From the NCBI RefSeq assembly GCF_900996225.1, contig NZ_CAAJGL010000090.1, positions 62,001 to 126,000 on the forward strand: a DNA stretch of 64,000 bases, in the 5' to 3' direction. Positions within the stretch are counted from its first letter, which is position 1. Each line of letters starts with the position of its first letter. Shown here piece after piece: positions 17,357 through 25,554 of the stretch. This DNA comes from Paraburkholderia sp. BCC1884. GTDB lineage: Bacteria > Pseudomonadota > Gammaproteobacteria > Burkholderiales > Burkholderiaceae. The notes under the pieces are model-generated. The model searched no databases, was not told where the DNA came from, and saw nothing but the letters and a program-made list of their open reading frames with translations. The translations under genes were made by a program, and so were the position numbers.

Positions 17357-19000
17357 TTATTTCAGACCGACGTCCATGAATTGCGTCGGACCGAACGGGT
17401 CCACCTTGAAGCCGGTGACGTTCTTGCTGAGTGGCTGATACACCGTGGAGTGGGCGATCGGCGTGAACGGGACCTGATCCTTGAAGATTTCCTGGGCTTC
17501 GGTATAAGCCTTGGTGCGCGCAGCCAGGTCCGTGGTGCCGCGGCCTTTTTTGATCAGGTCGTCGTAAGGTTTGTAGCACCATTTGGAAAAGTTACTGCCG
17601 TTCACCGCGTCGCAGCCCAGCAGTACGCCCAACCAGTTATCCGGATCGCCATAATCGCCGGTCCAGCCGATCAACATCGCTTCATGTTCGCCCGCGTGCG
17701 CGCGGCGAATGTATTCACCCCACTCATACGTGACGATCTTCACCTTGACGCCGATTTTGGCCCAATCCGACTGCAGCATTTCGGCCATCAAACGTGCGTT
17801 CGGGTTATAGGGTCGTTGAACCGGCATGGCCCACAAAGTCAGGTCGAAGCCATCCGGATAACCCGCCTGTTTCAACAACGCCTTCGCTTTGTCGACGTCG
17901 TACGGCGCGTCCTTCAGATTCTTGTCGTAGCCCCATTGGGTTGGCGGCATGGGGTTGGTGGCGGGCTGTCCAGCGCCCTGGTAGACCGATTCGATAATCG
18001 CTTTCTTATTGACCGACATATCGAGCGCGCGGCGCACCAGCACATTGTCGAGCGGTTTTTTGGTGGTGTTATAGGCGATATAGCCGAGGTTGAAACCCAC
18101 CTGGCTCGGCACCACGAGCGAGGCGTCCTCTTTCGCCGCAGGAATATCGGCGGGACGCGGATAAGCCATGACCTGGCATTCGCCGCGTTTCAGTTTTTGC
18201 AGACGCACCGCAGGATCGACCGTAATCGCGAATATCAGCTTGCTCACTTTGACGACACCCGGTTTCCAATAATCCGGATTGCCGTCGAAGCGAATCTGGT
18301 CGTCCTTGGTATAGCTGCGGAAAATGAATGGGCCGGTACCGACCGGATATTGGTTGATATCGGAGGCCTTCCCTGCTTTCAATAACTGGTCGGCATATTC
18401 GGCCGACAGGATCGACGCGAACGGCATCGCGATCTGCTGCAAAAACGGCGCGTCGACGTCCTTGAGCGTGAAACGGACTGTATAGGGATCGATTTTTTCG
18501 ATCTTGACGATGTTTTTGGAAAGGCCCAGATCGGTGAAGTACGGGAACGGCACCGAGTACGCCTTGCGGAACGGTTGCTCCGGATCGAGCATCCGTTGAT
18601 AGGTGAAGACGACGTCGTCGGCGTTGAATTCGCGCGTCGGCTTGAAAAACGACGTGGTCTGGAATTTCACGCCGTGCCGCAAATGAAAGGTGTACGTCAG
18701 GCCGTCCGGCGATACATCCCACTTCTCGGCGAGACCCGGCTCGATGTCCGTGCTGCCGTGCGCGAACTCGATGAGGCGGTTATAGACCGTGTACGAGCCC
18801 GCGCTGAATTCGACGCTGGTGGTGTATTGCGCGGTGTCGAAGCCGGCTGGGCTGCCCTCGGAGCAGAACACGAGGGTCTTGTCGGGCAAGGCGGCCGCGT
18901 CAGCGGCGGCAGGCGCGAGGCCGGCGGCCAGGACGGCACATGCGCTCAAAACTGGAAGGCAGGTATGGCGAACCGCAAACAGCAACTGGGATACCGTCAT
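17357..19000 (-). CDS. Dipeptide-binding periplasmic protein DppA (copy 2)
   Basis: The 547-residue protein is a clear paralogue of the adjacent dppA: LPDKTLVFCSEGSPAGFDTA, VEFSAGSYTVYNRLIEFAHG, GTGPFIFRSYTKDDQIRFDG and GDPDNWLGVLLGCDAVNG align without gaps. The signal peptide is longer and ends near AAADAAA. ATG at 19000 is chosen because GGAG sits six bases upstream; a GTG one codon earlier would be too close. A good sigma-70 promoter lies just upstream, so this copy heads the operon. It may bind a different peptide set. Confidence 0.92.
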   Translation of the reverse strand: MTVSQLLFAVRHTCLPVLSACAVLAAGLAPAAADAAALPDKTLVFCSEGSPAGFDTAQYTTSVEFSAGSYTVYNRLIEFAHGSTDIEPGLAEKWDVSPDGLTYTFHLRHGVKFQTTSFFKPTREFNADDVVFTYQRMLDPEQPFRKAYSVPFPYFTDLGLSKNIVKIEKIDPYTVRFTLKDVDAPFLQQIAMPFASILSAEYADQLLKAGKASDINQYPVGTGPFIFRSYTKDDQIRFDGNPDYWKPGVVKVSKLIFAITVDPAVRLQKLKRGECQVMAYPRPADIPAAKEDASLVVPSQVGFNLGYIAYNTTKKPLDNVLVRRALDMSVNKKAIIESVYQGAGQPATNPMPPTQWGYDKNLKDAPYDVDKAKALLKQAGYPDGFDLTLWAMPVQRPYNPNARLMAEMLQSDWAKIGVKVKIVTYEWGEYIRRAHAGEHEAMLIGWTGDYGDPDNWLGVLLGCDAVNGSNFSKWCYKPYDDLIKKGRGTTDLAARTKAYTEAQEIFKDQVPFTPIAHSTVYQPLSKNVTGFKVDPFGPTQFMDVGLK

Positions 19001-19038
19001 CACGTTCTCCGCACAGCAGCCACGTCAGCTGCGCTTCG

Positions 19039-19067
19039 ATCATAGACAGCACAAAAATCGGGTTCAA
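19039..19067 (-). promoter_or_regulatory. Sigma-70 promoter of the dpp operon
   Basis: Minus-strand TTGAAC (19067-19062), a 17-bp spacer and TATGAT (19044-19039) form a near-consensus promoter. The transcript would start about 30 bases before the dppA copy 2 ATG. Confidence 0.7.
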
Positions 19068-19167
19068 TGCGGGCTTACGCGTTGCAAGCTGGTCGGACAG
19101 TCCCGGCGCCTGTTGCATCGCAGCAACCGCCGGTGGCGCGGCGTGCGCCACTTGACGTCGGCGGCGC

Positions 19168-19207
19168 AAAAAAAACCGCGCGACCGATTGCCCGGCCACG
19201 CGGTTTT
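19168..19207 (-). terminator. Rho-independent terminator after metF
   Basis: On the minus strand AAAACCGCG and CGCGGTTTT pair across an 18-base interior that can fold further (TGGCCGG side), followed by a run of eight T. It closes the ahcY-metF operon before the dpp promoter. Confidence 0.85.
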
Positions 19208-19231
19208 CTCGTCGATGCGGCAATCCAGACC

Positions 19232-20062
19232 TTAAGCGTTCAGCCGCTCGCAAATCGCCTTGGTCGCCGCCGCGCTGTTCAGCGTGTAGAAGTGCAAACC
19301 CGACACCTTGGCATCGATCAGCCGCTCGCACAGGTCCGTCACCACGTCGAGGCCGAACGCGCGAATCGACTCGCGGTCGTCGCCGAAGCTTTCCAGCCGG
19401 CGCGCGATCCAGCGCGGCACTTCGGCGCCGCACATTTCGGAGAAGCGCATCAGCTGCGTGAAGTTCGTGATCGGCATGATGCCCGGCACGATCGGCACGT
19501 CCACGCCGAGCTTGCGGGCGTCGTCGACGAAACGGAAATACGCGTCCGCGTTGAAGAAATACTGCGTGATCGCCGAGTTGGCGCCGGCCTTCACCTTGCG
19601 GGCAAAGTTTTCCATATCGACGCGCGGCGAGCGCGACTGCGGATGGTATTCCGGGTAGCCGGCCACTTCGATCCAGAACCAGTCGCCGAATTCGGCGCGG
19701 ATAAAGCTCACCAGTTCCGACGCGTAACGCAACTCGCCGACTTCGCCCATGCCGGACGGCAGATCGCCACGCAACGCGACGATGTGGCGAATGCCATGCG
19801 CGCGGTACTCGTTGAGAATCGCGCGCAGGCTCTCTTTCGACGAACCGATGCACGATACGTGCGGCGCAGCCTCGATCCCTTCCTTCGCCATATCGACGAC
19901 GGTATCGAGCGTGCCTTGCTGCGTCGAGCCGCCAGCGCCGAACGTGACGGACACGAACTTGGGCTTGAGCGGCGTGAGCTGCGCCCGCGTGGCGCGCAGC
20001 TTGTCGACGCCTTCCGCAGTTTTCGGCGGGAAGAATTCGAATGAAAGTTCGATGGGGTTCAT
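19232..20062 (-). CDS. metF: Methylenetetrahydrofolate reductase
   Basis: The 276-residue FAD enzyme reduces 5,10-methylene-THF to 5-methyl-THF for methionine synthesis. It begins MNPIELSFEFFPPKTAEGVD with the conserved catalytic Glu in FEFFPPK, then FVSVTFGAGGSTQ, ALRGDLPSGMG, and AITQYFFNADAYFRFVD. It follows the small membrane protein gene by 11 bases, in one transcript with ahcY. Together they regenerate methionine from homocysteine. Confidence 0.96.
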   Translation of the reverse strand: MNPIELSFEFFPPKTAEGVDKLRATRAQLTPLKPKFVSVTFGAGGSTQQGTLDTVVDMAKEGIEAAPHVSCIGSSKESLRAILNEYRAHGIRHIVALRGDLPSGMGEVGELRYASELVSFIRAEFGDWFWIEVAGYPEYHPQSRSPRVDMENFARKVKAGANSAITQYFFNADAYFRFVDDARKLGVDVPIVPGIMPITNFTQLMRFSEMCGAEVPRWIARRLESFGDDRESIRAFGLDVVTDLCERLIDAKVSGLHFYTLNSAAATKAICERLNA

Positions 20063-20073
20063 GATTCAGTAGG

Positions 20074-20427
20074 TCAACCGAGACTGCGGTTGCCGAAAAT
20101 GATCGCGGACAGCAGCCACGACACGATACTGTACAGAATCGAGCCGATGAACGCCGACCAGAAACCCGACACTTCGAAGCCCTTCAGCAGCGACGCGCAC
20201 AGCCAGAAGCACAGCGCATTGACCACCAGAATGAAAAGCCCGAGCGTGAGAATCGTGACGGGCAGCGTCAGCAGGATCAGCACCGGACGCAGGATCGTAT
20301 TGATCAACCCGAGCACGATCGCGACGATCAGGGCCGTGCCGAAACTGCGGATATGAATCGACGGAACGAGATAGGTGATGATCAGGAGCGCAAGCGCATT
20401 GATCAGCCAGGTCAGCAGCACGGTCAT
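20074..20427 (-). CDS. Small four-helix membrane protein (YvlD / phage-holin-superfamily type)
   Basis: The 117-residue protein consists almost wholly of four hydrophobic helices: LLTWLINALALLIITYLVP, TALIVAIVLGLINTILRPVL, ILTLGLFILVVNALCFWLCA and WSAFIGSILYSIVSWLLSAI. This matches the PF04020 family, named after a phage holin but widespread on chromosomes. AAGGAG precedes the ATG at 20427. It lies between ahcY and metF in the same direction. Its function is unknown and nothing suggests a prophage here. Confidence 0.85.
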   Translation of the reverse strand: MTVLLTWLINALALLIITYLVPSIHIRSFGTALIVAIVLGLINTILRPVLILLTLPVTILTLGLFILVVNALCFWLCASLLKGFEVSGFWSAFIGSILYSIVSWLLSAIIFGNRSLG

Positions 20428-20505
20428 GTAGAGCTCCTTGTACGCAGGATGTCCAGTAACGGGAAAGCCAAGCAGGCGGCGTAGAAAGCGGGCATGGCGA
20501 ACAAA

Positions 20506-20524
20506 GCGGCGCATGAAGCGCCGC
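20506..20524 (-). terminator. Hairpin after ahcY
   Basis: GCGGCGC - TTCAT - GCGCCGC on the minus strand is followed by TTTGTT, 41 bases past the ahcY stop. This looks like a weak terminator that would let part of transcription continue into the membrane protein gene and metF. Confidence 0.55.
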
Positions 20525-20564
20525 CCTGTCGTCAAACTCTCATGCTGTCAAACCGCCCGCAAGC

Positions 20565-21986
20565 TTAATAGCGGTAGTGGTTCGGCTTGAACGGACCGTT
20601 CTTGTCCACGCCGATGTAGCCGGCCTGTTCGTCCGACAACACCGTCAGGTTCGCACCGATGCGCGCCAGATGCAGGCGTGCGACCTTCTCGTCCAGATGC
20701 TTCGGCAGCACGTACACCTTGTTCTCGTACTTGTCGCCCTGCGTGAACAGTTCGATCTGCGCGAGCGTCTGGTTCGTGAACGAGTTCGACATCACGAACG
20801 ACGGGTGGCCCGTGGCGCAACCCAGATTCACGAGGCGGCCTTCAGCCAGCAGGATCACGCGCTTGCCGTCCGGGAAAATGATGTGGTCGACTTGCGGCTT
20901 GATGTTGTCCCACTCGTACTGGCGGGTCGACGCGATATCGATTTCCGAATCGAAGTGACCGATGTTGCAGACGATCGCGTTGTTGCGCATCGCCTTCATG
21001 TGATCGTGGCCGATCACGTGGAAGTTGCCGGTGGCCGTCACGAAAATGTCGGCCTTGTCCGCGGCGTATTCCATCGTCACGACGCGGTAGCCTTCCATCG
21101 CCGCCTGCAGTGCGCAGATCGGATCGATTTCGGTGACCCACACGGTTGCGCCCAGGCCGCGCAGCGATTGCGCGCAGCCCTTGCCCACGTCGCCGTAGCC
21201 GGCCACGACCGCGATCTTGCCCGCGATCATCACGTCGGTGGCGCGCTTGATGCCGTCGACCAGCGATTCACGGCAGCCATACAGGTTGTCGAACTTCGAC
21301 TTGGTGACCGAGTCGTTGACGTTGAAAGCCGGGAACGGCAGGCGGCCTTCCTTTTCCATCTGATACAGACGGTGCACGCCAGTCGTGGTTTCTTCCGTCA
21401 CGCCCTGGATGTGCGACAGACGCGTGGAATACCACGTCGGGTCGGCATCGAGGTGCGAAGCGATCGACTTGTACAGTGCCACTTCTTCTTCGTTGGTCGG
21501 CTTCGAGATAACCGAACGGTCTTTCTCAGCCTTCGCGCCGAGGATCAGCAGCAACGTGGCGTCGCCGCCGTCGTCGAGGATCATGTTGGCGAATTCGCCG
21601 TTCGGCCATTCGAAAATGCGGTGCGAGAATTCCCAGTATTCGTCGAGCGATTCGCCCTTGAACGCGAACACCGGCACGCCGGCCTTGGCGATCGCGGCAG
21701 CGGCGTGATCCTGCGTCGAGAAGATATTGCACGATGCCCAGCGCACGTCCGCGCCGAGCGCCGTCAGCGTCTCGATCAGCACGCCGGTCTGGATCGTCAT
21801 GTGCAGCGAGCCTGCGACGCGCGCGCCCTTGAGCGGTTGCTGCGCCTTGTACTCTTCACGCGTTTGCATGAGACCGGGCATTTCGGTCTCGGCGATGTTC
21901 AGTTCCTTGCGGCCCCAGTCGGCCAGCGACATGTCGGCAACAACGAAGTCCTGCGAATTTTTGGAATCCATGACTGCGGCGTTCAT
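20565..21986 (-). CDS. ahcY: Adenosylhomocysteinase (SAH hydrolase)
   Basis: The 473-residue NAD-dependent enzyme splits S-adenosylhomocysteine into adenosine and homocysteine. Visible blocks are RVAGSLHMTIQTGVLIETL, the NAD loop AVVAGYGDVGKGCAQSL, EIDPICALQAAMEGY, and the C-terminal GPFKPNHYRY. The length includes the roughly 40-residue insert of proteobacterial enzymes. ATG at 21986 follows GGAGGGCGTG. The open frame upstream is not coding; it covers the SAH riboswitch and the neighbouring gene in another frame. Confidence 0.97.
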   Translation of the reverse strand: MNAAVMDSKNSQDFVVADMSLADWGRKELNIAETEMPGLMQTREEYKAQQPLKGARVAGSLHMTIQTGVLIETLTALGADVRWASCNIFSTQDHAAAAIAKAGVPVFAFKGESLDEYWEFSHRIFEWPNGEFANMILDDGGDATLLLILGAKAEKDRSVISKPTNEEEVALYKSIASHLDADPTWYSTRLSHIQGVTEETTTGVHRLYQMEKEGRLPFPAFNVNDSVTKSKFDNLYGCRESLVDGIKRATDVMIAGKIAVVAGYGDVGKGCAQSLRGLGATVWVTEIDPICALQAAMEGYRVVTMEYAADKADIFVTATGNFHVIGHDHMKAMRNNAIVCNIGHFDSEIDIASTRQYEWDNIKPQVDHIIFPDGKRVILLAEGRLVNLGCATGHPSFVMSNSFTNQTLAQIELFTQGDKYENKVYVLPKHLDEKVARLHLARIGANLTVLSDEQAGYIGVDKNGPFKPNHYRY

Positions 21987-22023
21987 CACGCCCTCCTTTC
22001 TAAAAAATTGACTAGAAATTTGA

Positions 22024-22155
22024 CGTGAGCGCGGTTCGATGCGGTTGGATGGGAAAGCGCGAAGCGCATCCGGGTCCTCCGATTGAAATCTTCGAGCCTG
22101 GCGGGCGGCCGGCGAATACTGATTCGCGGTACCCGTCGCAACGCTCCTCGAAGAA
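22024..22155 (-). promoter_or_regulatory. SAH riboswitch in the ahcY leader
   Basis: The leader of ahcY shows the conserved blocks of the S-adenosylhomocysteine aptamer in order: CTTCGAGGAGCGTTGCG (5' side of P1 and pseudoknot strand, 22153-22137), then CCAGGCTCGAAG closing P1, and CCGCGCTCACG supplying the second pseudoknot strand (ending at 22024). P1 pairs CTTCGAG with CTCGAAG, and GAGCG can pair with CGCTC. Known SAH riboswitches turn on ahcY when SAH accumulates. The linker before the last block is rather long here and can form an extra hairpin. Confidence 0.9.
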
Positions 22156-22163
22156 GAACGGCG

Positions 22164-22169
22164 ATTGTA
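22164..22169 (-). promoter_or_regulatory. -10 box of the ahcY promoter
   Basis: Minus-strand TACAAT (22169-22164) would start transcription about seven bases downstream, which coincides with the first bases of the riboswitch P1 stem. No clear -35 hexamer was found at the usual distance. Confidence 0.6.
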
Positions 22170-22231
22170 GCAAATCGAGATGGCTTCGGGGTGTGGGCGG
22201 CGTTTCGTGAGAGCTAGCCAGGCGCGGTCGT

Positions 22232-22993
22232 TCAGGCCGTTACGTTGGCCGCGCGCAAGTGCGCGATGCCCGCCCGCGCGGTGTCGAGGAATTGCTTCGA
22301 CACATGGAATGCGTCGGCGACATCGGCAGGTGACGGCTTTTGTAAGCCGAGGGCGATGCGGAAATAACGTTCGGCGTGGATACCGGCGTGGTAGTGCATA
22401 CGCACGCGTTTCGCGTCGGCGAGGCGGCGGTTGCCGAAGATCTCGCGCAACGCCCACGAAAACGCGCCGTCTTCTCCGCCGATGCGGCGAAACGCATCGT
22501 CCATCGGAAAACCGCCGAGTGCCGCGTACCCCGCGCGACGGATGATCAAGCTGCTCGGCACGGTGTTGCTGAGTGTCGCCGCGTGCTTTGCGAAATCGGG
22601 GTGGCCGGTGAGTTCGGCGGGGAAATCCGTGTACTCGACATCGAGCCGTACCGAGATTTCCGCGGGGTTTTGCGTGAGGAAAGCACTCGCAGCGGCTAGA
22701 GCGCCGGGCAGGTATTCGTCGTCGGCGTCGAGGAAGGCGAGCAGATCGTGCCTCGCATGCATCGCGCCCCAGTTGCGCGCCCGCGCTGCGCCGCCGTTCG
22801 AGGGCATTTTCAGCAGGTCCACACGGGGGTCGACCGTCTTGCAATACGTGACGATGTCCGCCGACGCATCGCCCGATCCATCGTCGACGACGATGATCTG
22901 GGCGGCTTGCGGCTGAATCAGACAGCTTTGTAGTGCGCGCGCGAGCGTCGCCGCGCCGTTGTAGCAGGGAATGATGATCGAAATGGGCGTCAT
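22232..22993 (-). CDS. Glycosyltransferase family 2
   Basis: The 253-residue protein begins with the GT-A fold start MTPISIIIPCYNGAATLARA. The nucleotide-sugar site motif VVDDGSGD lies near residues 35-42 and the metal-binding AFLDADDEYLPG near 85-96, followed by GGEDGAFSW, the typical acceptor-side ED motif. There is no membrane segment. The acceptor is unknown, and no other polysaccharide genes are adjacent. It lies about 75 bases upstream of the ahcY promoter, transcribed the same way. Confidence 0.88.
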   Translation of the reverse strand: MTPISIIIPCYNGAATLARALQSCLIQPQAAQIIVVDDGSGDASADIVTYCKTVDPRVDLLKMPSNGGAARARNWGAMHARHDLLAFLDADDEYLPGALAAASAFLTQNPAEISVRLDVEYTDFPAELTGHPDFAKHAATLSNTVPSSLIIRRAGYAALGGFPMDDAFRRIGGEDGAFSWALREIFGNRRLADAKRVRMHYHAGIHAERYFRIALGLQKPSPADVADAFHVSKQFLDTARAGIAHLRAANVTA

Positions 22994-23182
22994 GTTGGAA
23001 AGCGAACGAAGCGGGCGGCCGGTGGAGAACCGGCGATGGTAGCCCGCTTGCGGACGCGCTCATCCTGAAATGGCGCGGCCCGTTGGAGGTCACGCGCGTC
23101 GAGCGGGTGCGTGATCGCGGCGTAAAATTGCGCCGCAAATCGCGTCGTTTATAGCGCGCTCGAACATGGCGTCGATGCGCCG

Positions 23183-23905
23183 TTAAATCGGCAACAGCCC
23201 CAGCATCGGCGCGAGCAGCACCATCACCACACCTGCAATCATCATCGTCAGACTGGCAACCACGCCTTCTTCGCTGCCGAGTTCGCGCGCCTTCGCGGTG
23301 CCCACCCCGTGCGCCGCCGCGCCGAACAATGCGCCGCGCGCGAGGCGCGTGCGCAACGGCACGAGCCCGAGCACCAACTCACCGAACAGCATCCCGCACA
23401 CCCCGGTCGCAATGACGAACAGCGCGGTCAAATCCTTCGGCGCATGAATCTTGTCGGACACGGCCAGCGCGAACGGCGTGGAGACTGAGCGCGTCATCAA
23501 ACTGCGCTGCAACTCCGGTGACAGATGCAGCAGCTTAGCGAGCATCAGCGATCCGCCGACGGCGACCACGATCCCCACCGTCACGCCGACGGTCAACGAA
23601 ATCCAGTGGCGCCGGAGCAATGCGCGGTACTCGTAGATCGGCACGGCGAACGCGACCGTGGCGGGCCCGAGCAGCCACATCAACCAGCGCGTGTCCTGAA
23701 AGTAGACAGGATAGGGAATGTGCGCGAGCACGACGATCGCGGCGAGCACGGCCGGCACGGCGACCAGCGGCGTGAGCCACGGCGACTTGAAACGCGCGTA
23801 CAGCGCCTTCGACGCGAAATACAGCGCGACGGTCGCCACGAAGCAGGCCGCCGCGATCAGCCGCGAGGCGTCGTCGGCAAAGAGGGACGAATAGAGCGAG
23901 TTCAT
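23183..23905 (-). CDS. LrgB family membrane protein
   Basis: The 240-residue protein has about seven hydrophobic helices and the LrgB/CidB pattern: LLRRHWISLTVGVTVGIVVA, SVSTPFALAVSDKI, LTALFVIATGVCGMLFGELV and GAAAHGVGTAKARELGSEEG. Family members work with a CidA/LrgA partner in control of murein hydrolases or, in later work, in pyruvate and organic-acid movement. It follows the cidA-like gene after 54 bases. Confidence 0.88.
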   Translation of the reverse strand: MNSLYSSLFADDASRLIAAACFVATVALYFASKALYARFKSPWLTPLVAVPAVLAAIVVLAHIPYPVYFQDTRWLMWLLGPATVAFAVPIYEYRALLRRHWISLTVGVTVGIVVAVGGSLMLAKLLHLSPELQRSLMTRSVSTPFALAVSDKIHAPKDLTALFVIATGVCGMLFGELVLGLVPLRTRLARGALFGAAAHGVGTAKARELGSEEGVVASLTMMIAGVVMVLLAPMLGLLPI

Positions 23906-23922
23906 GGGCGGATTTCGGACGT

Positions 23923-23958
23923 CGATGTGCGGCGGGAAAGCAATGTGCGGCGGGAAAG
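23923..23958. repeat. 18-bp tandem duplication between cidA-like gene and lrgB
   Basis: ATGTGCGGCGGGAAAG occurs at 23925-23940 and again at 23943-23958, an 18-bp period with one mismatch in the two added bases. It occupies most of the leader of lrgB and could vary in copy number between strains. Confidence 0.6.
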
Positions 23959-23959
23959 A

Positions 23960-24418
23960 TCAGGCCCGCGCCGTGTGCCGCGCAATCATCACGCGACGCA
24001 GCGCGAGGCGTCGTTCGAGGCGCGCCGCCTGCTCGACGGCAAACGCCACGGCGATCATCACCATCAGCGTACCGGCGACCACCACCAGGGCGAGCCGCCA
24101 GCCGTCTTCGCGAAACAGGCCGCCGTACTGCACGGCGGCGACTGCGGCCGGAATGAAGAACAGCAGCATGTCGGACAGCAACCAGTCAGCGCCGGCTTTC
24201 ACCCAGCGCGGCGCGACGCCGCCGCAAAACAGCAGCGCCAGCAACGCCACCAGTCCGACGACGCCGCCCGGCACCGGCAAGTGCAGCATGCGCGCGGCGT
24301 AATCGGCGACGAACCAGAGACCGCACAGCGCCGCGCTCTGCACGGCAATCCGCGCGACACGCAGGGCGCCGCTCGCGCGGCCGGCGCGGGCGAAGCGGGT
24401 CAGCAGTCGCGTCGTCAT
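23960..24418 (-). CDS. CidA/LrgA family membrane protein
   Basis: The 152-residue protein shows the CidA/LrgA fold: helix SAALCGLWFVADYAARMLHL, the conserved PVPGGVVGLVALLALLF, a VKAGADWLLSDMLLFFIPAA block and a last helix ending in a basic tail. The ATG at 24418 is preferred; the open frame upstream crosses the promoter region. It is divergent from a LysR gene, matching the CidR-cidAB arrangement known from other bacteria. It acts with LrgB in the inner membrane. Confidence 0.87.
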   Translation of the reverse strand: MTTRLLTRFARAGRASGALRVARIAVQSAALCGLWFVADYAARMLHLPVPGGVVGLVALLALLFCGGVAPRWVKAGADWLLSDMLLFFIPAAVAAVQYGGLFREDGWRLALVVVAGTLMVMIAVAFAVEQAARLERRLALRRVMIARHTARA

Positions 24419-24500
24419 GGCAATCCCTAGGTGACTTTGGATGAAAGGCAGTATAGGTTGCACTGCAGCATAAATATAATGACTTACAATCATCCAAAAC

Positions 24501-24515
24501 ATTCCAATTTGGAAT
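24501..24515 (+). promoter_or_regulatory. LysR-type operator between cidA-like gene and its regulator
   Basis: ATTCCAA - T - TTGGAAT is a perfect interrupted palindrome with the T-N11-A form expected for LysR-type regulators. It lies 17 bases before the regulator's GTG start, within the 113-bp divergent gap, in an AT-rich stretch. Confidence 0.65.
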
Positions 24516-24531
24516 TCTGGAGCTTGAGATC

Positions 24532-25494
24532 GTGGAACTACGTGCGCTGCGGTATTTCGTCGAAGTGGTGCGTCAGCAGAGTTTCACCGTGGCCGCCGAG
24601 CAGATGTTCGTCACGCAGCCAACCATCAGCAAGATGGTGAAGTCGCTCGAAGATGAAATCGGCTCCCCGCTGCTGCTGCGCGACGGCCGTCAGATGGTGT
24701 TGACCGACGCCGGACGGATCGTCTACCAGCGCGGCCAGGACGTGCTTGCGGCGCACGCGCGGCTGCAGGCCGAGTTGAACGATCTCGACACGCTCGGCCG
24801 CGGCGAACTGACCATCGGCATTCCGCCGATGGGCGGCTCGCTCTTTACACCGGCTATCGCCGCGTTCCGTCAGCGCTATCCGAAAATCGAACTGAAGTTG
24901 TTCGAGCAAGGTTCACGCGCGATCGAAACGGCGCTCATCAACGGTGAGCTGGAACTGGGCGGGGTGCTGCAACCGGTCGACCCGGAAAACATCGAGGTGC
25001 TGCCGATCACGAGCCAGTTGTTATGGCTCGTCGCGCGCAAGGGGTCGCGCTGGGACGAGCTACACGAGGTGCCGCTCGCCCAGTTGGCCAATGAACCGTT
25101 CGTCTTTTACGGCGAGAGTCTCGCGCTCAATGACGTGGTGTTGAACGCATGCCGCGCGGCGGGGTTTGCGCCGACCATCGTCGGACGCAGCGGGCATTGG
25201 GATTTCATGGCGGCGCTGGTGCTGGCCGGTGTCGGCATCGCGTTGCTGCCTGCGCCGTATTGCCGGCGGCTCGACCCCGCGCAGTTCACCTGCCGACCGG
25301 TCGTGGAACCCGAGATTCCGTGGGAAATGGCGATCGGCTGGCGCCGCAATGGCTATCTGTCGCATGCGGCGCGCGCCTGGATCGAAGTCGCGCGCGAGGC
25401 GCTACCGGGCCAAGCCGGCGACGATTTCATGCTCGGGCCGGGTATCGGCGTGAATGGAATTACCGTGCCAGCGCAGACGCCGTCCGCGAAATGA
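24532..25494 (+). CDS. LysR family transcriptional regulator
   Basis: The 320-residue protein starts at GTG 24532 (MELRALRYFVEVVRQQSFTV). Its N-terminal winged helix has the family's AAEQMFVTQPTISKMVKSLE at residues 22-41, and a periplasmic-binding-protein-like effector domain follows from about residue 90 (GELTIGIPPMGG). It resembles CidR-type regulators and is divergent from cidA/lrgB, so it probably activates them. The effector may be acetate or pyruvate; this is inference from the family. Confidence 0.9.
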   Translation: MELRALRYFVEVVRQQSFTVAAEQMFVTQPTISKMVKSLEDEIGSPLLLRDGRQMVLTDAGRIVYQRGQDVLAAHARLQAELNDLDTLGRGELTIGIPPMGGSLFTPAIAAFRQRYPKIELKLFEQGSRAIETALINGELELGGVLQPVDPENIEVLPITSQLLWLVARKGSRWDELHEVPLAQLANEPFVFYGESLALNDVVLNACRAAGFAPTIVGRSGHWDFMAALVLAGVGIALLPAPYCRRLDPAQFTCRPVVEPEIPWEMAIGWRRNGYLSHAARAWIEVAREALPGQAGDDFMLGPGIGVNGITVPAQTPSAK

Positions 25495-25501
25495 CCCCTA
25501 T

Positions 25502-25526
25502 GCCGCCCGGCGACGAACCGGGCGGC
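25502..25526. terminator. Hairpin between convergent lysR and GMC oxidoreductase genes
   Basis: GCCGCCCGG - CGACGAA - CCGGGCGGC forms a perfect 9-bp stem in the 60-bp convergent gap. There is no T-run on either side. It probably serves both genes as a structural 3' end. Confidence 0.55.
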
Positions 25527-25554
25527 GAATCGCTCGATCCTTTGCAAGCTTCAT

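Noticed and set aside
20074..20427. Prophage holin
   Set aside because: No lysis, capsid, tail or integrase genes nearby; the protein is a chromosomal membrane family member in a metabolic operon.
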